Positions 1 through 14,300 are shown, counted from the stretch's first letter. The stretch: 64,000 nucleotides of DNA from Canna indica (GCA_034359265.1 CP136898.1:5954501-6018500), one strand, 5' to 3'. Translations and numbers: made by a program. The notes: a model not told the origin generated them from the sequence alone.

Positions 1-1334
1 TTTCTTTCTAAAGCTGGCAGATATTGTAGTAGGCAATTGGTAGAAGTCAGCGGAGAGAACTGCTCCTGACCAGCGCCTAATATAACTTTATCTATGGAGA
101 TGGACAAGATGAGTAGATGAACAGCTCTACTAACAGTAGGGGTCATAATTCTATACACCCATGATCCATGTAAGGTCATTATGTAAATCACGCAGCATGT
201 GCATCCTTTGACATCATGTTCAAGAACTCCATGACATCATGTATATATATATATATATACATAACATATGTTACATAATATAGTATATTATATGTTACAT
301 ATATATATATATATTATATGATGTATATATCATATATTAGATGTTAAATATACAATAAGGATAATTAGGATAATCAGGTACATGGTTCGAGCCCTCAGTA
401 TAAGGTTGACCAGGTCAATCGAGCCAGACTGGGTTTCTGGGTTTGATTAGTTTTCTAAACCAGTGGCCTCGATTGAGGTCCCAATTCATAGTAAGATTGG
501 CTAGGCCGGGCTGACTTAGAACTTAGAAGTATATATGCACATACCTGGACGGTGAAGTCCAACTTGGCTATCTAATGATCAAGATATGATCTTGGTCTTA
601 TATATCTCTTATGTTGTTTGTCTCGAGGCATTACATTATTTTTGTTGTTTTATATCCATCGAGTCAGGTTGTATATGTGAGGATCCCGATTTAGAACTGA
701 TGATGCTAGCTGCTCTTCAAATCTGGTAATTATAAAAAAGAAGTATTGTTTTTTATGAATCCCATAGTTTGCAAGCCTACCCTGTACTTATGGATTTAGG
801 GCTTCTTATTTTACTATTTCTTCCAAGGACTTGGCCTTATGAGTTTTTTAGGTACTTGAAAATCAGAGTAGAGTTGTTTGTGGGGTTTCTATGAATTTAA
901 CAGGATTTATTTACAATAATGCTGCTAAATATATCATACAAATCTCTTTCAATGTGTCATGTAACGTGTACTTTTCCTAGCTGACATGTGCGGCACCTTG
1001 TGAATTACGTTGTGATACATGATGACATTAAATCATAAGCTGGTTCAAACTTGTCCTGTAAATTGGAAGGGTACTACGCAAACTTATAGGATGTTGATGT
1101 CGACTAAAATCATTCTTTTGTTATAGTGTGTACAAAAAAAAAGTGTGTACAAATTTTTCAACTATTGTGTCCTCCTCTAGGTATTGCCACCGGGGGTCTG
1201 ATCTTCAATGCAAATAGTACTGCTTGCTGTCGCATTTTTTGTTTCTAAACAGTGGCGAGGGACTCAAGACATTATTCACAATTGACATATTTTGGGTATA
1301 TATCCTAATCCATATTAATTAATTGTTTATGCAG
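1..1334. other. Non-coding stretch with an AT microsatellite
   Basis: I see no supported coding exon here. An (AT)n-rich palindromic tract lies at about 240-345. The stretch probably contains the last intron(s) of whatever gene owns the exon at 1335-1490, but no other exon could be recognised. Confidence 0.6.
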
Positions 1335-1490
1335 TTGAGTTTGAATACGCCGAAGGTGCCTGTTAGTGTTCCAGATGCAACGGCCACTGACCACGCTCAA
1401 TTGCCCATATCCCCTCTTCCTGTTTCTCATCTATCTGAGGTCAAAACATTCTTCTTGCCGGATCTCAACGAGCTACCATGTTCAGATTAA
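1335..1490 (+). CDS. Probable terminal coding exon of an unidentified gene, ending in a DLN-type motif
   Basis: A pyrimidine-bearing acceptor ending in tgcag at 1334 is followed by 51 open codons and a TAA stop. The encoded tail is rich in Pro, Ser and Val and ends LPDLNELPCSD. The DLNxxP core resembles an EAR-type repression motif found near the C-termini of plant transcription regulators. I do not recognise the family, and the upstream exons either lie outside the window or could not be identified. What is seen: acceptor, open frame, stop. What is inferred: a repressor-type protein. It could be a chance open stretch, but its base composition is more coding-like than its surroundings. Confidence 0.45.
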   Translation: MSLNTPKVPVSVPDATATDHAQLPISPLPVSHLSEVKTFFLPDLNELPCSD

Positions 1491-2308
1491 CTTTCCAACT
1501 ATAGTGACACAATTTTTACTCATCACTTAGAGTGGGGACTGTAGATAGATAAATAGATAATTGCTCAATGGAGAGCAGAAAATATTGTGCATTCTTTTGG
1601 ACAGCTGATCATAATCTTAATTACTTTTTGTAGGAGAACTATCGAAAGAAATTCTAAAAGATAATATTTTTATGGCTCCACTAATTGTGGTATTCTTATT
1701 CGTTCCCTCGAAGAATTGTTTTTATGCATCTCATTCAAGTGGTAAGCTTCTTGCAGCACTTATATCTTTCTCTAATAATTTCGTTTGGACGTGCTGAAGA
1801 AGATTGCGTCTCCTGGACCATGCATCTATTTGTAGGAGAGATCGCAGATACAGGGTTCATTCTCGGTGTTTATAAAATGGGGTTAACACTGGCATGTTTG
1901 TTTTGAGTTTGGTATGTGATTGACAAACATTCCTACTATTTTAGAAAACTTATAATTAAAAGTCAACCAGAGTTAGTAAAGGAATTTCCATAATTGGTTT
2001 TATTTTGCATCTCTCTAAAAAAAATTACTTGGAGTGGAAATGAATGATTGTATATTTGTATTAATGAATGTGTTCACTGACGGGGTCTGATTGGCTGGAC
2101 CGGGGTTGAATTCCAGAAATAAATTTTCACGCATTCCTTTGGTGCTGTTTTATTCAAATTTGGACCGGACAAGACTCTGACTCGGCTGTTTTAATTTCAT
2201 ACTTACTCGGTTCGGCGGTTTAGATGGACGTCCCTCCGCCACTTTCTCATTATCCGGTCAACCACGTGCACGTGGCCTGGCAACTGGCAACTGGCAAGCT
2301 CCAACACA
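1491..2308. other. Spacer: 3' region of an upstream gene and promoter of CYP28
   Basis: No gene is supported. The 73-codon open frame at 1685-1906 has no recognisable features. The last ~100 bases are GC-richer and form the CYP28 promoter/leader. Just upstream of the ATG the motif caactgg is repeated in tandem (2280-2298). Confidence 0.55.
2262..2275. promoter_or_regulatory. Double G-box palindrome upstream of CYP28
   Basis: Two CACGTG hexamers abut (2263-2268 and 2269-2274) inside the 14-base palindrome ccacgtgcacgtgg, about 35 bases upstream of the start codon. G-boxes bind bZIP and bHLH factors, including light-response regulators, which would suit a gene for a thylakoid protein. Regulation is inferred, not shown. 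Confidence 0.55.
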
Positions 2309-5300
2309 ATGGCGTCGCCGCCAGCCATCTATGCTGCATCTCCTCCCCACCTCCGGCACAGCCGTGAACGCACCCTCCGCTTCTTTCTTCCCACCCAAGC
2401 CCAGCGATCCCACATCTCTAATTCCAGCCTCCTCCACGGCCGCCGCTCGTTCCTACTCTCTTCCTCAGCTGCCTCATCCCTCCTCCTCCTCCCCCAACCC
2501 GGCGTCGCCGACACCACCCCTACGGCCGACCAGTCGAAGCCCCCCGTCGTCACTGACCGCGTTTTCTTTGACTTCGGCCTATGCCCGAGCTACCTCCGCT
2601 CAGATCGGCCCCTCGGCTTCGACCTCGCCGCCTGCCCCGACACGGAGCCCCTGGGCCGGGTCGTCTTCGGCCTCTACGGCAAACTCCTTCCCCAGACCGT
2701 GTCCAACTTCAAGGCCGTCTGCGCTGCCGCCGCCTACCGGGGAACCCTCGTCCATAAAATCTTCCAGGGCCAGTTCTTCCTCGCCGGCCGCCAAGGGCGG
2801 AAGGATAAAGGTGAAGTCCGGCCGCCTCCAGGGCTGGTGCGAAACATGGAGACCGTCGATCCCAAGGCGTTCCAGCTTAAACACTCGAGGCCAGGTACAC
2901 TGTCGCTGTGCTTGTCGGAGAATGACGACGACGAGGCCGTCAAGCTCGATCCGGATTACCACAATGTCGAGTTCTTGGTGACCACTGGGCCGGGGCCCTG
3001 CCCGCAGCTTGACAACGAGAACATTGTGTTCGGAACTGTACTTGAAGGTAAGTCCATCAGTAGCTTAAATGGTAAAAAGTTAAATTAAGTAGCTTTTGGA
3101 GAGTTCTCGAAATGATTATTTTGAAGTTATTGATCTCACTCACACCAATGTATTAGTAAATCCTTTCTCCAATCTCCATCCAATCTCACTCATACATTGT
3201 TATGCCTATGACCTATCCCTCTAGAGCAGCTTTTACTCAAAAAGAATCTCCATAAAATAGGACTTATGTTCTTTCTCTTTTGGTCATTGAAGATGATTGA
3301 ACTCATTTGTTATGTGCAACTTATATAGAATTTAGACTTATTTATAAATATAAAATTTAATTTATTAACTTTTTGTTCTTTTATGGTACTCAGGTTTTGT
3401 GAATATAGTTAGTGAGTTTTTATGAATCAAGTTGTATGTGAAAACAAACTCATTTCTTTTGTGCAAGTGTTATGTAGAATTTAGATTCATTTATAAACAG
3501 AAAATAGAAAAACTTTTTTGTTCTTTTATGGTCCTCAAGTTTTTGGAGATGGTTATTTAGTTTTTATGGATCAAGTTGCTGTATGTGAATACAAGAGATA
3601 CACGAGACTTACAATGTCATTTTATTCTTTAAGAGGAGAAGAGTTAGATGGGTTTACTTGGAGAGACAATTTAGGCAAGGAAGGTGAGTTATAAATGCTA
3701 TTTGCCAATGATATTGTTTTTGCTGATGAGACTTTGTAGCAATTACTTCATGATTGTCATGTTCTCCTTATATTAAAAGGAAAACTCTATAGTATATGAT
3801 TATATGACTAGCTATTCTTTATGAACGATTTCTAAATCATCATGAATATTGAGAGTTTTACATGGCAATGAACTGTGCATCTTAACCTCCGACGATGGGA
3901 GACCACGGGTGGACGTTGGTCACCAAGAGCAAGTCTGGTCGCCGCGTTTCCTTTGCGAACGTGCCGAAGCCTTCCTCCTCCGCTTGGGTGGGTTCCCGTC
4001 GCTCCTTTGCGGAGACCCTGCGTATTGGTTTGCTGAAGCCTCCTTCTACAACTCATGTGGGAGTTTCTCCTCCAAGTCTGACCGTCACCACTGGGAAGCT
4101 TTCCATCAACGAGGCGATGTCTTCCCTTCGCTCGCACGGCTGCTGCTTTAATTGTACAAGGCCGGGACACCTCGCTCGTTCCTGCAGGAGCCGACAAGTT
4201 TGCTTCCTTTGTTGACGGGAAGGGCATCTGAGTAATCGTTGTCCATATTACCGGCGGGATTCATCTCACGTTAATACTGCTTATGGTTTTCATGCTAGGT
4301 TAGCAATTCCTTCTCCTTCCTCGGTTATTAATGCTACTGCTTCTACTCCATTTATGGTTGGCTGCTCTCACTCGCCTATAAATGCCCGTCATGCCTCCTC
4401 TGTTGCCTTGCACTCCCCTCCTATCTCTGTTCCGACCATTCCGAAGTCATCTGCTTCCCTTCTGGAGCGTAGTTCAATGGCGGATCGTCCTGAGTTCGCA
4501 AATGCCATCATCCCGAACTCGCAAGCCACTGCGGAGCGGGCAAGATACCTTAATGGTCGCTGCATCCTGGTGACTGTCCGTGGTTAGCTCAACCCCCAGG
4601 CGGACATCGCTGGCTTCTTGGCCCGTCAATTTGGAAATTACAGAAGCCACCCGAGCCAATGGGAGCAGCGGCGTATGGCTGACGGTCGCTTCCTCATAAC
4701 CTCTCCGACGACTGAAGACTCATACTACAAGAGAAGACTGATTCGTACCGAACGACTGCAGTGGAATCACGTGTTCCTCTTGATCGAGGACTGGAAGGCT
4801 GACGAGTTCTTTGAGCTGATCGGCCCGCCGGAGCTTCAGGTCGGGCTACAGCTTCGGGGACTTCCACTTATGTTTGGGAACGCTGATACGACGATTGCCT
4901 TGACGAGCTCCTTCGCCTGTTTTGAAGCTCTGCCCGAGTCCTCTCAGGATACGGGCGACCTTAACTCTTGCAAGGTCCAAGTTAGAGTCTGAGCGCTGCA
5001 CCTTATTCCCAAATTCATTGCAGCGGAGGCTGATTCCTGCCGCTTCACAGTCGAAGTTGCAATCGCTTGGCAACAGTGGGTTGGCGAGGACCTGCCGATA
5101 ACGGACTCGCAGCAGGTAGACATGAGGGCAATGCAGATAATGCTTCTGGTTCGGACGCTAGTTTCGAGTTCGATCCATCTGAAGGTTCTTTCTCGGGCGG
5201 TGACGACCACATCTCCGTGAGTTCGGATTCTTCGAATCCGCCCTCCTTCTATGGTTCCCGGACGCGAGCTATGATCCTGTCACCTGAGCTCCCCCTAAGC

Positions 5301-8300
5301 TCGTGAACGCCGGCCAGGAGCTGGCATCGCCGGCGCCCTCTCCGACCCGATCTCGTACTCTCCCCCCCACCCCCCTCGCGTTGCCTCGCGCCAATCAATG
5401 TTAGCTGGCAGCCCTTGTGGGCTCCGCAGGCCGCTTCCCCTTTGGGCATTGTCTCCGCACAGCAGGATGGACTCTGCGACACTTTCCCTTCCGATGTTTG
5501 CGAAGGCAGATTTCCTTCCGGCTGCTGGATTTGGAAGCTTTGGAGCTTCGACCTCAATTCCCATTGTACGCAGAGAGGACGTACTTGCTTCCGATGTCAG
5601 TGGTTCCTTGGTGCAGCAGGTTAAGGATTTGCCATTCTAATGATGGCAGGATCCGCCTTCCTAAACCATGGCCCGACAGTTAGATACATCGCCGCAGGGA
5701 TTGTCACCTTCGGCTGGAACTTTTGGGTTCGTACGAGGCTTGGCCTTGCTGTTTCGGAAGGCCAGTTGTTCGCCAGCTGTGGGTCGCTGTATTCAAGTTG
5801 CTTGGGTTCGGGTCATCGGGCGTGGCGGATTCTGGACCTGGTGACCTGCTTCGAATCGCGCTCTCTCATTTTCCGAACTTGCGCCTCGGTCCGAGTCTGC
5901 TTGGACCGGACCCGACTTGTTCCAATCCGTTGATGCACCGAGTAATGGCCGTTTGATTAATGCAATGCTGAACAATAAGTACTCTTCGGATCTGGTGCTA
6001 GGGAGGGACCCTATGGGGTCAGTTGACCGGTCCTTGACTCCAGAAGTTGAGTTAGGCATTGTCGCACCTATCGAGCCTCTATCTTCCGAGTCACTTCCTT
6101 CTAATCCTGAATGAGACCCAATCAACCTCCTAACAGATTACAAGAATCGGGTACCTAAGAAGAGCAAGAATACTTCCTCCGCAATTCAAGTCCGCCGTAG
6201 CTGCAGGATCTCGAGTAAACATTCTAGATCGGCCCTGGCGAAGGCCGCCAAGCTCAAGGTTGCCCGCATCGAGGGCAATGTTGCGAACTGCGAGGGCACC
6301 TTTGGTTGCATTCTGAGTCCCGCTACTTTGGGCTCTCACATGATAAGTATGACCACTGGTATTGACAACTCCTTGCTGAAGAGGATTGATGCTCTGGGTT
6401 TTGATCTGATTGCCTCGGAGGATTATGTGATCAGGGCGTTGGGGTCGGCCTCCGCCTAACTGGAGTTCCCTGATTGTAGTGCAGCTTGCTTTTGTTATGT
6501 TTCACAATTTTTGCACCTTATTTTGGAACGTACGAGGGTTATGTCGACTCTCCAAACGTTATATGGTGAAACAAGTTATCAGGGGTTTACGCGGTATTCC
6601 TTTCTGAAACAAAACTGAATGATTGTTCTCATAGAGTTGTCAGACAAATCTCCGGCTTTTCATTTGATAAATTTGTCATGTCATTAATGTTTCTGGCTTC
6701 TCGGGAGGGAGTCTGACGCTGTGGGTTCCAGATACTTGGACCTATACGGGCAATCAGCTTGGAAATTGGTCTATTACCATCTCGCTTAAGCACAATTCAT
6801 CGGATTTCTCCTTTATGGCTATTGGTGTGTACGGTCCACCGTCTCGAGGACAGCGAGCTGGGTTCTTGCAGGAGCTTCAACAGATTGTCACTAGCTATAC
6901 CGGCCCACTTATGATGGGAGGCGATTTTAATATGACTACCCATATCCGTGAGCGGCGCAACTGTTCTAGCAACATGACTAATTCGAGAAGGCTATCCAGA
7001 CTCATAGCAGATTTAGACCTTCTCGATATTTCCCTCACTGGTAGTCAGTTCACCTAGACCAATAATCAGAACCCTCCAGCTCTGGCCAAACTAGATCGCA
7101 TCCTGGTAAACAGTGCACTGGCTATGACATTTCCCGAGCTCTCTGGAATCATTGGGAATAGGAGGCTCTCTGACCACAATCCGTTGCTTATCAAGATGGT
7201 CCCGGACACTCGCAAATCGGCGCCTCACTTCATGATTGAGAATACCTGGCTTCAACATTATCAATTCAATGAGATCATTAAGGCTGGCCTCTGCAACCCC
7301 CACTCTAACACGGGTGCATCCGGGGCTGGCTCCTCGTTGATCCTCTGGCTCCCCCGTAGGAAACTGCTTAGACGAATCATCTTAGATTGGGATAAATTAC
7401 GTAAAGCTAACTGGAAAAGGAGTTGTCTCAATGCTGAGGAAAGATTAAGTATCTTGAACTCTAAGGCGGATAATACCAGCCTTGATGATCTTGAGCTTGC
7501 AGAACTGAAGAGCACAAAAATATTTCTCGACCGTTGTTATAATAATGAGTGTATGTGTTGGAGGCAGAGAGCAAAGATTCGTTGGATCGGTGATGGGGAT
7601 AGAAATACCAGATACTTCCACCTTTGTGCCTCGAACAGACGAAGACGCAACTTGATTTCTTCCATAAATGTGGCCGGTTCAAGCATATCCGATTTGGCTT
7701 AGGTGGCTTCTGCTTTCAGAGCATTCTACGTTGATCTCTTTGGTCGTGAAGTCGAGCTTATGCTTAGGCCAAGATGGACCTCTATATATCAGATTCCCCA
7801 CCCGGACCTTACCTCCCTGGACGACCCTTTCTCCTTGATGGAAGTACATGAGGTAATAAAAAAGGCCAAGGCCTATAAGGCCCCCGACCCTGATGGCCTA
7901 ACGATGGAATTCTATCAAAAATTCTGATCTCTCATTAGTGATCAAGTCCTCAATATTCTCATAGAGCTTCAGATCAATCGTGACCTTATGAACCGTATCA
8001 ACCAAGCCAATATCGTCCTGATTCCTAAATCTTCTGGGGCAAATACTATCGAAAATTTTAGACCAATCAGTTTGGAGAATAACATCATCAAAATCTTCTC
8101 GAAGTTGCTAGCCAACCGCCTCTCGCCCCTCATTCCCGACCTTATCGATAATAAACAAGGGGCTTTCATCAAAGGCCGCAACTCTCTTGTGTTGGGTGAA
8201 ATGGCACACTAGAGGGGGAGTGAATAGTGTGTTAACTAATTTATTAGCCTAAATTCGATTTTAATCGTTTCTTGATTAGTTAGGCTAAGCACGATATTTA

Positions 8301-11300
8301 TAGCAAGCGGAAGCAATAAATATAAAACAATAAGCACAAACAACTGACAATGCTAACACGTATTTATAGTGGTTCGGCCAACCGCCTACTCCACTACCTT
8401 GGCTTCACACCAAAGATTTTTAACCAACTATTTTATAGAACTTGTGTTTCTCTTTGAATATAACTAAGGACACAATTCTCACCTCTTTGAGAACTCCTCA
8501 AATCTATTCACCTAGGCAAAACACAAATCTACAAAGTCTAACCCTAAGTGTTTCTCTAGCACACCTAGCAAGCTATTACAGGTAAAAAACAAGTTTGAAT
8601 TAAATCTTCAAATACAATGAAAAAGAGCTTAAGAATTGAAAGAAAAAAACCAACGCTCTTTTCCCAAGCCTTCAAACCTTCAACTTGTCGAGAGATGAAC
8701 TTATGTTGCAGCACAGTTGAGGAAAATGTGGTGCTTGAGGAAGAACGTCGACGAAGAGCAGGGCGCAGCAAATCAATTTCTTTGAAAGCTCAAATCACTT
8801 CTTAATTGCTCAATAAATTTTCTAAAAAAATCATATTAAAGAAGTTAGGTGAGAGATATTTATAACCCCTCAGCTGAACGATGATTCAACGGGTAGAAAA
8901 CTAGCCGTTACAGCCGTTCGGTCGATCGTTGGTCGATCGACCGCTACCCTTTCTAGGCTTAACTCGCGCCGTCCGGTCGACCGACTGGTCAACCGATGCA
9001 ATGAAGCCAACAACGCGATCTGCGATTTGCAATTCAATCGACCGATGCGCCTTCTGCCAAGTTTTGGCTTTAGTCGATCGACCGCCCGTAGGGCTGTCCA
9101 TTGTTCGGTTCAACCCGAATCGAACCGAAAAACTGAACCAAAATTTTTGGTTCGGTTCGGTTTCAACGGTTGCGGGTTCGGTTCTTGACCCGAACCGAAC
9201 CCGAATTTTGGATTTCAGTTCGGATTCGATTCTTGGAATTTGGGAACCGACCTGAACCGAAAATTGAATAATTAAAAAATAATATATATTTTTTAAAATT
9301 TTAACCCAGGTAATTAAATGGGTATTAGGAAATAATTTTTAAATTTTAAATTTCAATCGAATTAATTAAAATTTCGGTTTTCAGGTTGAAAACCGAACCG
9401 AACCGAATAATTTCGGTTCGGGTTAGATCAGTTTAGGTATAATTTGGTTCGGGTTCGGGTTGGAATTTCGATATGAAATTTTTTTTGGTTTGGTTAATTT
9501 TGGTTTGGTTCGGTTCGGGTTGAACCGAATGGACAGCCCTAACCGCCCGGTCGACCGAAGTAGCCACTGCCAATTTTTGGCACTGTTCGGTCGACCGAAA
9601 TGACTACTACCATTTTTTAACCCCATTCGGTCGTCCGACTGATCGATCGAACCTAGTCTGAACTTAATTTTTTCAACCTTCTTCTTGTGCGCTTCGTTTT
9701 CGGGTTCCGGCTTTCAACAAGTGATACCTTGGAGAGCTTTCCATGTGGTATTTAGACTCGTCCAATACGACTTTGGTGCACACGTCTAACTTCGAGAAAT
9801 TTCCGCGACGAACCCGAACGCGTTGGCCAATGTCCTTCCGACTTTGCGATTTCTTCGATATTTCGGATCAAGGACATCGAACGCTAACTGATATGGAACC
9901 TGAAAGATATTCTTAATGAACCATTAGTTCCATGTTTGTTATCATCAAAACCGAGATTAAGACTAAGGTTGAAAACCTTAGACTAACATCTTGATTGCCT
10001 TATGACCGCTCACGAAACCATCTGGGAATGCAAAAGGCTCTCTCAGGATGTCTGTGTAATTAAGATCGATTTTGCGGAGGCTTTCGATACGGTTAACTGG
10101 GATTTCATTCTTCAGATGTTGTTTGCTCGGGCTCCGAATTGGATTTCTTGGATCTATTGGCTTCTTTTCACCGCGGAGTCCTCTCTTTTAATCAATGGAT
10201 CGAAAGGAAGACCGTTCAGGCATCGGAGAGGGGTGAGGCAGGGGAACCCCCTCTCCCCTCTTCTCTTCAACTTGGTGACGGACACTCTTTCAAGACTCAT
10301 CTCCAGAGCAGCAGACCATGGGCTGGTAACCGGGGCTCTAAGCCCAACTCTACAGAAATGCATAACACACATCTTCTTCGCAGACGATCTACTGCTCTTC
10401 TGCAAAGCCGATGAAGAGTCCTTGAGAACCTTACGATACATATTGAAAGGTTTCGAATTGTGCTTGGGGTTGAAGCTTAATCCCCTCAAGACTAAGGTGA
10501 TCCACGTGCTCGGAGATGCGACCAAGGCGGTCTTGGCTGCAAATATATTTAATGGCTCGGTGGGAACCTTCCTTCTCCAGTATCTTGGCCTTCCGTTAAG
10601 AGATGGAGGGGTTAATAGAGCCGACTGGTCACAGCTCATCACAAAGGTGGACTCTACCTGATCATTCTGTAACTTTGCTTAGTTTATCAAACCATGCCCG
10701 AGGACTTTGTTTTAGGACATAAATTGCTTTCTTGAGGTGACACTAGATTCTTTCCCTGAGCAACATACCCAGGAGGTTGCTCCATAAAGACAGTCTCACT
10801 CAAGTCTCCGTTTAGTCGAGCCACATGAGAAAAGGTCTCGAAATAGTCTACGCTAAATTATTGTGTGAAATCTTTTGCCACCAAGCGTGCTTTGTACCGT
10901 TCAATGGATCTATCAGGAAGATATTTTAAGCTGAACACCCACTTACAAGCGACTAGTTTAGAGCCAGGAGGAGGTGGAACAAGTTCCCAGGTTCGTCTGG
11001 TTCTGAGAGCATCCATCTCCTCATCCATGGCACTCTTCTACTAAGGATGAAGCAGAGCATCCTGGTATGTCCTGGGAATGAAAACAGAAGACAAGGAGAA
11101 AGCAAACTGGCAAAGCGAGGATGATAGTTGAGCAAAGGATACATGATTGCTAATGGGATGAGCAGTACAACTCCGCTTACCTTTCCGTAAAGCAATGGGA
11201 AGGTCAACACTGGACAGAGGATCTTGAGGGTGATTCGGAGCTGGCAGAGTAGCTTGTTTAGAGAGTTCACTTGTATCTTTGTGTCTTCTTTGATAGACTA

Positions 11301-14300
11301 ACAAGGGAGGAGCACGAGACAATGACTCATCAGAGTGATGGGTAATAGAAGGAAGAGGTGGAGGTAGAGGGACGGACTCCCAAGTAGGAGGTCCAGGACT
11401 CGGTGTAGAGGTGAAGTATGGAATATCTTTAAAAAAGGAGACATCAACAGAGATAAAGAGTTTTTTTGAAATTGGGTCATAACAACGATATCCCTTTTGA
11501 GTGCGATAATATCCAATAAAGACACACTTCACAGCTCTAGAAGACAGTTTGTCATAATCTGGACCAAGATTATGAACAAAACATATGCAGCTGAAGGTTT
11601 TTGGAGAAATTTTAAATGGAGATTGTTTGGGAAACAAGACGGAGAATGGTGACCTATTTCCTAAAACAGATGAAGAAACACAATTAATAAGATATGCAAC
11701 AGTGAGAACAACATCCCCCCATAGATACCGAGGAATATTCATGTGAAACATAAATGTCCTAGCCACATCCAGAAGATGACGATTTTTGCGTTCAACAACA
11801 CCGTTCTGCTGGGATATGTAGGGACATGAGGTCTCATGAAGAATACCATAAGAGGCACAAAATTTTACAAAATTAGACTGAAGATATTCGCGAGCATTAT
11901 CAGTTCGAAGAATTTTAATGGAGGTGCCAAACTGATTTTTTATTTCAAGATAAAAGGTTTGGAAGACATGAAACACATCATACCGATTTTTTAAAAGAAA
12001 CACCCAAGTCATACGGGTGTGGTCATCTATAAAAGTAACAAAATACTTGTATCCCAAACGACTCACTACAGGACTAGGACCCCAAATATCAGAATGAATA
12101 AGTTCAAAAATAGACTCTCTACGAGGACTTGAGCTTTGTGGAAAGGGCACCCGATGATGTTTACCTAATTCACAAGCTTCACATTTGAAAGGAGAACAGG
12201 ACACAGACTCAGGGATGGTGGACTTGAGCTTTTGAATAGACGGATGACCTAATCGACAGTGTCATTGAAATGCAGTGATGAAATGGTGGGCAACAGGAAC
12301 ACATGTGGATAACAGGTAAATTCCTCCAGTTTCAACTCCCCCACCAATCTTCCTCCTCGTCTCTAGATCCTGTATCACACAATGAGAAGGAAAAAAGTTA
12401 CAGAGCAATTATGACTTTTGGTAAGTTGACTAATGGAAAGTAGATTCACAGGAAATTTTGGAAGATGAAAAACTCTATCTAATTTTAGATTGCTTGAAAC
12501 AATGATTGTGCCAAGACAATGTATAGGAGAGGTAGAGCCATCGGCAATGCGGACATGTGGTGGGTTAGACTCGAGGTTATAGTTAGTATAAAGATTCCTA
12601 TTACCTGACATATGATTGGAATCACCTGAGTCAAGAATCCAAAACATACTAGAAGAAGCAATTGCCGTAGTCCCAGAGGAGGAAGCCATGGCTGAGGAAG
12701 TGACTGCTTGCATGAACTTTTCATATTCAGACTTAGAGACACTAATAGTCCCCTCCTTTTGATTTTCACTGGTACTATTGTCGAGAGCTTGAGTAGATAT
12801 AGCAGCCTTAGCATGAGGAGGTTTTCCAAACTTTTGCTAGCACCTGTGAGGAGAATGATTGGTTCTCTCACAATGTATACACGGAGAAAAGGAATTTCTA
12901 CCTCTCCCCCTTCCTCCAGTTCTACCACCACCACGACCCTGGTGGCCTCTACCTCCGGCAATAAATGCTGAGTTATCTCTTGTAGGGAAAGAGGCAGGAG
13001 GAGGATTGAGTTCAGTAACTCTCAGAATTCTGGCCATAGCATTTCTGAGATCAGGAATGGTATTATCTGCCATGAGCTGAGACTTGACATGATGGAGAGA
13101 CGGTGGTAGAGCGGTTAGGAACCTTCCAACAAGAAATTCCTCTCTTTGTTTTCTTTGTATTGAAACATCAGCGGTGAAAGGATGATATTTAGTCAATTCA
13201 TTTACTTTTCCTTTCAAGGTGGCGTAGAACTCCTGAATTGATGCACCCTCCTCAAGTTTCATATTAAAAATATCACAATACAAGGTATAAATCTCCATTG
13301 CATCTTGAAAATATGTTTTTTTGAGGGAATCCCACATGCTCTTAGCAGTATCAAGAAAAATAATTGTTGAGGCAATTTGCGGCTCCAAACTATTGATCAT
13401 CCATGAGATAACCGCATAATCGTTTGCCTCTCAATCAGAATATTTTTCAATATCGGCCGAGTCAGGAGCATCATCTTCAATGTGTTTAATCTTCTTCTGA
13501 GAACCACAAAAAACACGAAAAACACGAGTCCAGAGAATATAATTGGTACCATTAAGTTTGATATAAGTACTCAGAGTTGCAGTTTTGGGATCCATCATAG
13601 TGTTTGACATTCTTTAAAATAAAGCAGTACCAAAATGAAGCAATTGACAGAAAAAAAATTCTGTGTTGGAATCAAAAACCTGGAGTGCTGTAGAAATTCG
13701 GCTAAGAAAAGGCTTGAAAACGGCTCAAAATCGGCCCGACTTGACTGTAGTCGGCTAAGAGAGCCGGCTTGGAGCTAAGCCGGCTTGGAGAAGCTAGCTT
13801 GGAGAAGCTAGCTTGGAGAAGTCTGCTTGGAGAAGCCGGCTTGGAAGAAGAAATGGCGCCTGTCAAAAAGAACTTTCTCGGCGCCCGTCAAAAAGAGATT
13901 CTCATCGATCGAGCTTCTCTTTAGAGCAGAGAAAATAGCGGCAGAAGAGAGGAAGCTCTCCCGATACTCCCGACGCGCCGACGAGCAGAAGAAACTCCCA
14001 ACAGAGGGGGCGGAGTGGGCGTGGCCGTCGGGTGCGATGCAATTGGATGAAGAGGATGTGGCCAGCGTCTCGGAGTTCCTGCTGGCGGATGGGGTGGATT
14101 TCGATGGGGACCGGGAAGCGATGGAGGAGGGAGCGGCGACAAAACTGGTACGCCGCTTCCTCGCGAGGGTCGTATCCGCCGCGACTGCGCCACCCTCGTT
14201 CCCGATGTCAGAGGGTTGGCGATGCAGAGAACCAGAGAACGCCCCGTGGTGCGCGACGTAGGAGGGGGCCGCCGGCTTGGTGGAGTAGGAAAAATAAAAA

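Noticed and set aside
2329..2981. Long open frames overlapping CYP28 exon 1 in other frames
   Set aside because: They are shadows of a GC-rich exon; the frame starting at 2309 carries the targeting signal and cyclophilin motifs.
10621..10626. ccgac near 10620 as the left target duplication of the Copia, matching ccgac after its right LTR
   Set aside because: It lies in uninterrupted L1 coding sequence (NRADWSQL) and is not followed by an LTR end; the match is chance.
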